Of a stretch of 64,000 nucleotides of DNA, positions 58,249 through 64,000 are shown one piece after another. Source of the DNA: JBIQKZ01 sp044464765 (GTDB taxonomy: Bacteria; Pseudomonadota; Gammaproteobacteria; Burkholderiales; Burkholderiaceae_B); contig JBIQKZ010000018.1 of assembly GCA_044464765.1 (NCBI GenBank), positions 20,262 to 84,261 on the forward strand, written 5' to 3'. Numbering within the stretch: the first letter of the stretch is position 1; each line of letters begins with the position of its first letter. A program made the position numbers and the translations under genes. The notes below the pieces were generated by a model. It searched no databases, was not told where the DNA came from, and worked only from the letters and a program-made list of their open reading frames with translations.

Positions 58249-60495
58249 TTAAGCGCCGGCCTCGCGTATTCGCCCGATTCGCGGCGCGGGCAAGGGTTCA
58301 TCGAGCCCGCGCATTTCCTGACGGATAGATTGAGCCGCCTTGACCATCTGCCTGATTGGATACGCCAAGGCCGCAAGCTCATCTTCGGTTTCGATCGACA
58401 GGGGCGGATTGGCATCGCGGTCTTCCAGAAGATCCTGCACGGCTTCCAAGGATCCGGCAATGCCGGGTGGGATCGTGGGCAAGGCGGCCAGCAAGGGGAT
58501 GGCGGCTGCGATCTGCGATGTCAGGTTGTGGTGCTGCAGTAATAGATGGTTCAGTTCAGGCACGTTTTTCTGACGCCTGGCCGGTTCGCTGGCCATGCGG
58601 TAGAACGCCGAGGCGTAGTTGCCAAAGGCGATGTGCACATTCTTGCGTGCAATGCGCCACGACACGTCGGCGTCGTGATAGTCGGCCGTGATTTGTTCCG
58701 TGGTTTGGCCCGCCTCTTCGCTGGCCCGCAGGGTGCGTGCCAGGTCGGCATAACGCCGGCCCGCCTTGAAGTACTTCAGGTTGGCGTTGCGAAGGGCTGT
58801 GGCCAGCGAGCCCATGAAGTTGTATTCCCACCAAGGCAGGATATAGCTGCAGATCAGGGCCAGGGCGCAGCCGATCACGGTATCCACCAGGCGCTCCCCC
58901 GCGACCAAGGGTGTTGTCGGCGCCAGGAAGTGGAAAACCAGCAGGACGGTTAATGTGTTGAACACGGCTGCCGCCATGAAGTTAACCTGGATCATGCTGT
59001 AGCCCAGGACGCAGGCTGCGACCAGCACGGCAAAATAGACATTGACACCAGGGTTCAGCATGAATAGAACGAGCGCCAGGGCACAACCCAGGAAAGTGCC
59101 CGCCAGGCGCAGGCGATTGCGTTGTCGGGTCAGGGCAAAGCCAGGCTTCATGATGATGATGATGGTCAGGATGATCCAGTAGCCGTGTAAATGCAGGGTG
59201 GTCGCCAAGCCTTCAACCGCGATGCCGTAAGACAATGCGTGAGCGACGAGCAGCGCCAGCAGGGCGGCAACGGATACGCGGATGGCATAGCGAAAGTGGG
59301 GGGAGTCAAGGCGAAGATTGCTGGTGATCATGCCAAAGCGCAGTTCAGAGCGAGATATAAAGCGGTTCAATGTATTTTCCAGCCGGCTGTCCACCAGGGC
59401 GACATCTGCGCCGTCGCGCGTGTGTTCCGCCATGCGTTCCAGTATTCGCGCTGCGTTGCGTAGCCGCCGTAGTACTTGAACAAGCAGGGCATAGACTTCG
59501 GGGTGGCTTTGCGCGAACCCTTCTTGGCGGAATTGCATGAGCTCGAATTCGATGGCGCGCAATTCGGCCTTGGTGCTGCTGCGGTCCCGGGAGGGCTGGT
59601 TGCGGGCTACGCTCAACGCCATCTGGCGCAAGCTGTTAGCCATCTTGATCAGTGCGTCCCGACAAAAAATCAGCGCGTCGCTCTCGGGCAGGATGCGGCG
59701 CAGGGTAGAGTAGTCGGTCTGCGTGGCGATCATGGTATTTAGCAGGGCGACCATGTCGATGAAAATATTCAGCGACGAGAGGCGGTGGCGGTCGGCGCGC
59801 CCGGTGCCTTTGGGCAGTTCGCGCAGTACGGTATTGCGTGCAGCTTGCTGCTTTTCGGTCATGTCGGCCTGCGACTGGATCAGTGTGCGATAGCATTCGT
59901 CCAGATCGGAATTGACATCGTAGAATTGAGCTCGTGCGTCGATATAGTCGGCGGTTGCGAACAGCGCCACGGACAGCCCCTGCTGTTCTTCCCGGTGCCA
60001 GAAGATACGGTGAACAGCAATGCTGTACAGAAAATAAAAGCATCCCCCAAGAAATGAATACAGCGTGTACATCAGTAGCGCGTCGGGCGCCAATGGAGTG
60101 CGCATGGTCAGGGTCATGATCAGCAGACAGGCAAAGCCCATTAGCCCGCCTTGCTTGCCATAAACGGTCAGCATCGAGAACATGAAGCACAGGGCTGGAA
60201 TCACAATCCAGAACAGAATGTCGTGGGTGGATACGAAGCCGGTGATGGCTACCGTCAGCGTGCCCAGCAACACGGCGCCCAGCATATTATTCGTGCTGTA
60301 CCTGCGGGGGCTGCCGGGCTGATCGATAACGGCAACGCATGCTGCCCCGATGGACGCCACCATGCCCATGTCGTACGCGCCAAACAGCCAGCCGCAGACC
60401 AGCGCGGGTAAAAGCACGCCCAGGGCCTGGCGTAACCCGCCGAAAAAGTAATGGCTGTAGATAAAGCGTTGAAGCGCCGGAATGCGTGAAATCAT
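58249..60495 (-). CDS. FUSC-family membrane protein (YccS/AaeB type)
   Basis: 748 residues. Two blocks of five or six membrane helices (about 20-155 and 400-530) each precede a soluble region. GGLRQALGVLLPALVCGWLFGAYD opens the first and KPGFALTRQRNRLRLAGTFLG in the second is the fusaric-acid-resistance signature. The family is proposed to export aromatic carboxylates or other small molecules; the actual substrate is not evident. Divergent from the ilv operon. Confidence 0.88.
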   Translation of the reverse strand: MISRIPALQRFIYSHYFFGGLRQALGVLLPALVCGWLFGAYDMGMVASIGAACVAVIDQPGSPRRYSTNNMLGAVLLGTLTVAITGFVSTHDILFWIVIPALCFMFSMLTVYGKQGGLMGFACLLIMTLTMRTPLAPDALLMYTLYSFLGGCFYFLYSIAVHRIFWHREEQQGLSVALFATADYIDARAQFYDVNSDLDECYRTLIQSQADMTEKQQAARNTVLRELPKGTGRADRHRLSSLNIFIDMVALLNTMIATQTDYSTLRRILPESDALIFCRDALIKMANSLRQMALSVARNQPSRDRSSTKAELRAIEFELMQFRQEGFAQSHPEVYALLVQVLRRLRNAARILERMAEHTRDGADVALVDSRLENTLNRFISRSELRFGMITSNLRLDSPHFRYAIRVSVAALLALLVAHALSYGIAVEGLATTLHLHGYWIILTIIIIMKPGFALTRQRNRLRLAGTFLGCALALVLFMLNPGVNVYFAVLVAACVLGYSMIQVNFMAAAVFNTLTVLLVFHFLAPTTPLVAGERLVDTVIGCALALICSYILPWWEYNFMGSLATALRNANLKYFKAGRRYADLARTLRASEEAGQTTEQITADYHDADVSWRIARKNVHIAFGNYASAFYRMASEPARRQKNVPELNHLLLQHHNLTSQIAAAIPLLAALPTIPPGIAGSLEAVQDLLEDRDANPPLSIETEDELAALAYPIRQMVKAAQSIRQEMRGLDEPLPAPRIGRIREAGA

Positions 60496-60541
60496 GAAAT
60501 AAGTCGAAAAGCAGCAATTATGGGAAGTATAGAGGGGATAG

Positions 60542-60604
60542 ATGTTGGTTTTGCGTCATAACGAATTGCTTCCCATGTTGCAACGCGGTAAAGTAATGGT
60601 TTGA
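60542..60604 (+). CDS. Candidate ilv leader peptide
   Basis: A 20-codon frame MLVLRHNELLPMLQRGKVMV with GAGGGG 4 bases upstream. Eight of 20 residues are Leu or Val, which fits a leader sensing branched-chain amino acids. It sits at the beginning of the long leader before ilvB. I see only a short GACTCG/CGAGTC stem overlapping its end and no clear terminator, so attenuation is speculative. Confidence 0.35.
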   Translation: MLVLRHNELLPMLQRGKVMV

Positions 60605-60914
60605 CTCGTCTTTTTATCCGTGGCGAGTCTTTGCAGGCTCTTTCCTTCGGGCTTATCCGCCCGATTCTTCGCGCCTTTTACTTTGTTTGCCTTGGCCGCG
60701 CCACAAGCGTGTGTGTCAGGGCTTTCCGTTTCTACCTCCCGCGTTTGTGTAAACGCACGTACTGTGTTCCGACGAGCCCGTACCGGGCCGGCAAGGTATC
60801 TGGGCAGCGTGATTCCGTGAGTCACAAAGCGCCAGGTTATGTTGCCGCCATCCGTACAGCTCTGGCCTTGAATGGTCGATTGGGGCATTCGTACCGGTTA
60901 CGAAAGGAATATTT
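60605..60914 (+). other. Long ilvB leader region
   Basis: About 310 bases without a convincing gene. It has short stems (GACTCG/CGAGTC at 60602-60628; CGGGC/GCCCG at 60648-60663) but no poly-T terminator. A frame at 60601-61056 runs into ilvB and is not credible as protein. The region could host an attenuator or small-RNA target. Confidence 0.5.
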
Positions 60915-62636
60915 ATGGAACTCAATGGTGCCGACATCGTCGTGCGATGCCTGGCCGAGCAGGGTGTGGACCATGTTTTTGGTTACCCCGGCGGCGCAGT
61001 GCTCTACATCTACGACGCAATTTACAAACAAGATAATTTCAAGCATATCCTGGTAAGGCACGAGCAAGCCGCTGTGCATGCCGCCGATGCCTATTCGCGT
61101 TCGTCCAACAAGGTGGGCGTGGCCCTGGTCACCAGCGGCCCGGGCCTGACCAACGCTGTAACCGGCATTGCCACGGCGTACATGGATTCGATCCCTATGG
61201 TCATCCTTAGCGGCCAGGTGCCAACGTCGGTTATTGGCGAGGATGCTTTCCAGGAATGCGATACGGTCGGCATTACCCGGCCCTGCGTCAAGCATAATTT
61301 CCTGGTGCGCGACATCAAGGATTTGGCCGAAACCATGCGGCGCGCTTTCTATATTGCGCAAACCGGCCGGCCGGGTCCGGTGTTGGTCGACATCCCCAAA
61401 GATATCACGGTGGCCACCTATAAATTCACGGCCAAGCGTGGCGAAGTGTCCATGCGCTCGTACATGCCCGTCGTCAAGGGGCATCAGGGTCAGATCAAGA
61501 AAGCGGTCCAGATGCTGCTGGCGGCCGAACGCCCCATGATTTATGCGGGCGGCGGCGCCGTATTGTCGAACGCGTCCGACGAACTGCGTCAGTTGGTCGA
61601 GCTCGTAGAGGCCCCCTGCACAACCACGCTAATGGGTTTGGGCGCATTCCCCGCATCCGATGCCCGGTATGTCGGCATGCCCGGTATGCATGGCACCTAC
61701 GAAGCCAATATGGCCATGCAGAACTGCGACGTGCTGGTGGCGGTGGGTTCGCGCTTCGATGATCGGGTTATTGGCAACCCCAAGCATTTTGCGCAGAATC
61801 AGCGAAAAATCATCCATATCGATATCGACCCATCGTCCATATCCAAGCGTGTGAAGGTCGATGTGCCCATTGTTGGCAATGTTAAAGACGTGCTGCAGGA
61901 GCTGAACGCATTGTTCATGCAGGCGGCGGTTGAAACCGAACCCAATAAGGCTGCGCTGGCCAAATGGTGGCAACAGGTGGAAACCTGGCGCGGCAAGCAG
62001 TGCCTGGCTTACGAGTCCTCTGATACCCTGATCAAGCCGCAGTATGTGGTTGAAAAGCTGTGGGAAGTTACCGGTGGGCAGGCATTTGTCACCTCCGACG
62101 TTGGTCAGCATCAGATGTGGGCCGCTCAGTATTATGGCTTCGATCAGCCGCGGCGCTGGGTCAATTCAGGTGGCTTGGGAACCATGGGCGTGGGCTTGCC
62201 TTATGCCATGGGCGTGCAAATGGCCAATCCCGGCAGCGACGTCGCCGTCATTACGGGGGAAGGCTCCATTCAAATGAATATCCAGGAGCTCTCCACGTGC
62301 AAGCAATACCACCTGACGCCCAAGATTCTGTGTCTGAACAATCGTTATTTGGGCATGGTGCGTCAGTGGCAACAGATTGACTACGGTTCACGCTACTCCG
62401 AATCCTATGTCGACGCCTTGCCCGACTTCGTGAAACTAGCCGAAAGTTACGGACATGTCGGCGTGCGTATCGATAAGCCCGCCGATGTCGAGCCCGCTTT
62501 GCGCGAGGCATTTGGCAAGCACAAGGATCGCCTGGTGTTCCTGGATTTCATTACCGACCAGACCGAAAACGTCTGGCCGATGGTGAAGGCGGGCCGGGGG
62601 CTGACCGAAATGTTGCTTGGCGCTGAAGATCTATAA
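60915..62636 (+). CDS. ilvB: Acetolactate synthase large subunit
   Basis: 573 residues, ATG preceded by AAAGGA. ThDP enzyme with GYPGGAVLYIYDAIY and the catalytic Glu in VRHEQAAVHAAD. The cofactor motif is GEGSIQMN, with Glu in place of the common Asp, as I recall for other betaproteobacteria. The enzyme condenses pyruvate or 2-ketobutyrate for valine, leucine and isoleucine synthesis. The ilvH gene starts 15 bases downstream. Confidence 0.96.
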   Translation: MELNGADIVVRCLAEQGVDHVFGYPGGAVLYIYDAIYKQDNFKHILVRHEQAAVHAADAYSRSSNKVGVALVTSGPGLTNAVTGIATAYMDSIPMVILSGQVPTSVIGEDAFQECDTVGITRPCVKHNFLVRDIKDLAETMRRAFYIAQTGRPGPVLVDIPKDITVATYKFTAKRGEVSMRSYMPVVKGHQGQIKKAVQMLLAAERPMIYAGGGAVLSNASDELRQLVELVEAPCTTTLMGLGAFPASDARYVGMPGMHGTYEANMAMQNCDVLVAVGSRFDDRVIGNPKHFAQNQRKIIHIDIDPSSISKRVKVDVPIVGNVKDVLQELNALFMQAAVETEPNKAALAKWWQQVETWRGKQCLAYESSDTLIKPQYVVEKLWEVTGGQAFVTSDVGQHQMWAAQYYGFDQPRRWVNSGGLGTMGVGLPYAMGVQMANPGSDVAVITGEGSIQMNIQELSTCKQYHLTPKILCLNNRYLGMVRQWQQIDYGSRYSESYVDALPDFVKLAESYGHVGVRIDKPADVEPALREAFGKHKDRLVFLDFITDQTENVWPMVKAGRGLTEMLLGAEDL

Positions 62637-62651
62637 GGATAAGGAATCACT

Positions 62652-63143
62652 ATGAAACACGTAATTTCCGTCCTTCTGGAAAACGAGCCGGGTGCGTTGT
62701 CGCGCGTTGTAGGCCTGTTTTCGGCGCGCGGCTATAACATTGAAACGCTCACCGTGGCGCCCACCGAAGACCCGACCCTGTCGCGCATGACGATTGTCAC
62801 GGCCGGCTCGGAAGACGTCATTGAACAGATTACCAAGCACCTGAACCGGCTGATCGATGTCGTGAAGGTTGTAGATTTGTCCGAGGGCCCGCACATCGAA
62901 CGCGAGCTGATGCTGATCAAGGTGCGGGCAGTGGGTAAAGAGCGCGACGAAATGAAGCGCATGGCCGATATTTTCCGTGGACGCATCATCGACGTAACCG
63001 AAAAGGTCTACACCATAGAGCTAACGGGCGATCAGGACAAAATCGAGGCGTTTATCGGCGCCCTGGACCGCAGCGCGATCCTGGAAACCGTACGCACAGG
63101 GGTCTCGGGCATCGGCCGTGGCGAACGCGTTTTGAAATTGTAA
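62652..63143 (+). CDS. ilvH: Acetolactate synthase small (regulatory) subunit
   Basis: 163 residues. N-terminal ACT domain (HVISVLLENEPGALSRVVGLFSARGYNIE) that binds valine for feedback inhibition, and a C-terminal ALS-associated domain. It activates and regulates the large subunit. ATG preceded by AAGGA. Confidence 0.96.
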   Translation: MKHVISVLLENEPGALSRVVGLFSARGYNIETLTVAPTEDPTLSRMTIVTAGSEDVIEQITKHLNRLIDVVKVVDLSEGPHIERELMLIKVRAVGKERDEMKRMADIFRGRIIDVTEKVYTIELTGDQDKIEAFIGALDRSAILETVRTGVSGIGRGERVLKL

Positions 63144-63248
63144 TTAAAATCATGGGTCTGCCGCGTTGTGCCGGCCCGGTTTCAACCATTAGTCTGAACC
63201 TGTGCTGTGTGGGTTCGAATCAAAATACTGCTTAGTGGAGCACTATAA

Positions 63249-64000
63249 ATGAAAGTTTTTTACGACAAAGATTGCGACCTGTCCCTAGTCAAGGGCAAGA
63301 CTGTCGCCGTTATTGGCTACGGATCGCAAGGCCATGCCCATGCGCTTAACCTGCACGAGTCGGGTGTGAACGTGGTGGTTGGCCTGCGCAAGGGCGGTGC
63401 ATCCTGGAGCAAGGCCGAAAATGCCGGCCTGAAGGTTCAAGAGGTGGCTGACGCGGTCAAAGCAGCCGATCTGGTCATGATCCTGTTGCCCGACGAGAAC
63501 ATCGCCGAAGTTTATCGCAATCATGTCGAGGCGCATCTGAAACCCGGCGCCGCCCTGGCGTTTGCCCACGGCTTCAACGTTCACTACGGGCAGGTCAAGC
63601 CTCGTGCCGACGTCGACGTGATCATGATTGCTCCAAAGGCGCCCGGACACACTGTGCGTGGCACCTACAGCCAGGGCGGCGGCGTGCCGCATCTTATCGC
63701 TGTCCATCAAGATGTCAGCGGCAAGGCACGCGACCTCGCGCTGTCCTACGCCATGGCCAACGGCGGCGGCCGTGCCGGTATCATCGAAACCAACTTCCGT
63801 GAAGAGACCGAAACCGATTTGTTCGGCGAGCAGGCTGTCCTGTGCGGCGGTACTGTCGAGCTGATCAAGGCGGGTTTCGAAACCCTGGTCGAAGCAGGTT
63901 ACGCGCCTGAAATGGCTTACTTCGAGTGCCTGCACGAGCTGAAGCTGATCGTCGATCTGATCTACGAAGGCGGCATCGCCAACATGAACTACTCGATCTC
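63249..64000 (+). CDS. ilvC: Ketol-acid reductoisomerase, cut by the right edge
   Basis: The first 250 codons, open to the window end. Class I KARI: Rossmann motif GYGSQGHAHALNL with VVVGLRKGG following, FAHGFNVHYG, APKAPGHTVR and the start of the knotted C-terminal domain (TDLFGEQAVLCGG). It converts acetolactate with NADPH in branched-chain synthesis. GGAG lies upstream of the ATG; a 105-base gap separates it from ilvH. Confidence 0.95.
   Translation, partial: MKVFYDKDCDLSLVKGKTVAVIGYGSQGHAHALNLHESGVNVVVGLRKGGASWSKAENAGLKVQEVADAVKAADLVMILLPDENIAEVYRNHVEAHLKPGAALAFAHGFNVHYGQVKPRADVDVIMIAPKAPGHTVRGTYSQGGGVPHLIAVHQDVSGKARDLALSYAMANGGGRAGIIETNFREETETDLFGEQAVLCGGTVELIKAGFETLVEAGYAPEMAYFECLHELKLIVDLIYEGGIANMNYSI

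Noticed and set aside
60601..61056. 151-codon frame in the ilvB leader running into ilvB
   Set aside because: It starts with TTG, overlaps ilvB in another frame and looks random; it does not explain the leader.
1..64000. Complete prophage, transposase or integrase genes
   Set aside because: I found no transposase, integrase or phage structural gene in any frame; mobile history is inferred only from scars.

Overview
The window reads as chromosomal DNA of a betaproteobacterium of the order Burkholderiales, most probably family Alcaligenaceae (the Bordetella, Achromobacter and Pusillimonas group). This rests on gene content and order that I recognise, not on a database search. Pointers are the EF-P with arginine at position 32 next to its rhamnosyltransferase EarP and a DUF2863 gene, the ftsK-lolA-rarA-serS cluster, the ilvB-ilvH-ilvC run with the beta-proteobacterial GEGS variant of the ThDP motif, and generally GC-rich coding sequence with AT-richer accessory patches.

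Layout. 1-15.2 kb is housekeeping: a dCache-HAMP-GAF-GGDEF receptor cut by the left edge, an MscS channel, trmJ and suhB (divergent), a TerC/CBS/CorC membrane protein, uppP, lpxH-ppi-TPR, cysS, an AlkA-type glycosylase, accA-tilS and lysC. 15.3-18.8 kb is an accessory island starting at tRNA-Ser(GCU). It holds a DUF4142 gene, a DUF892 ferritin-like gene and a CxxCxGxG mini-protein, then a degenerate copy of the tRNA-Ser 3' end (a possible attachment scar). A HicBA toxin-antitoxin pair follows, then the wreck of a type I-F CRISPR-Cas locus: the N-terminal third of cas1 lies directly against a one-spacer array. 18.8-22.7 kb carries a DsbB-like protein with a DUF5993 mini-protein, a cupin, DUF2061, a PagL-type lipid A deacylase and an aromatic-ring FAD monooxygenase. 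22.9-32.4 kb has tRNA-Arg(ACG), a phosphoribosyltransferase-HAD fusion, an FMN L-lactate dehydrogenase-type enzyme, an AsmA protein, a frameshifted mpg, a cold-shock protein, adenosine deaminase with DUF423, AidB and a secreted nuclease.

32.4-38.8 kb is a four-gene Yej/Opp-type peptide ABC importer joined by stop-start overlaps. 39.0-42.5 kb holds DUF1178 and the operon DUF2863-earP-efp. 42.7-46.8 kb is a compact cbb3-type oxidase operon: a CcoS-CcoN fusion, monohaem CcoO, a monohaem CcoP-like cytochrome, SCO/SenC and a membrane protein. 47.0-54.5 kb is smr, trxB, ftsK, lolA, rarA and serS. 54.6-60.5 kb has a His-rich secreted protein, a GlcG/isochorismatase pair, tRNA-Ser(CGA), 3-hydroxybutyrate dehydrogenase, yaaA and a FUSC membrane protein. 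The window ends with branched-chain amino-acid synthesis (a candidate leader peptide, ilvB, ilvH and the start of ilvC).

The most distinctive features are the decayed I-F CRISPR-Cas/HicBA island at tRNA-Ser, the CcoS-CcoN fusion, the PRTase-HAD fusion and the frameshifted mpg. I found no complete, clearly novel multi-gene system. The 15.3-18.8 kb island and the oxidase operon deserve the closest second look.
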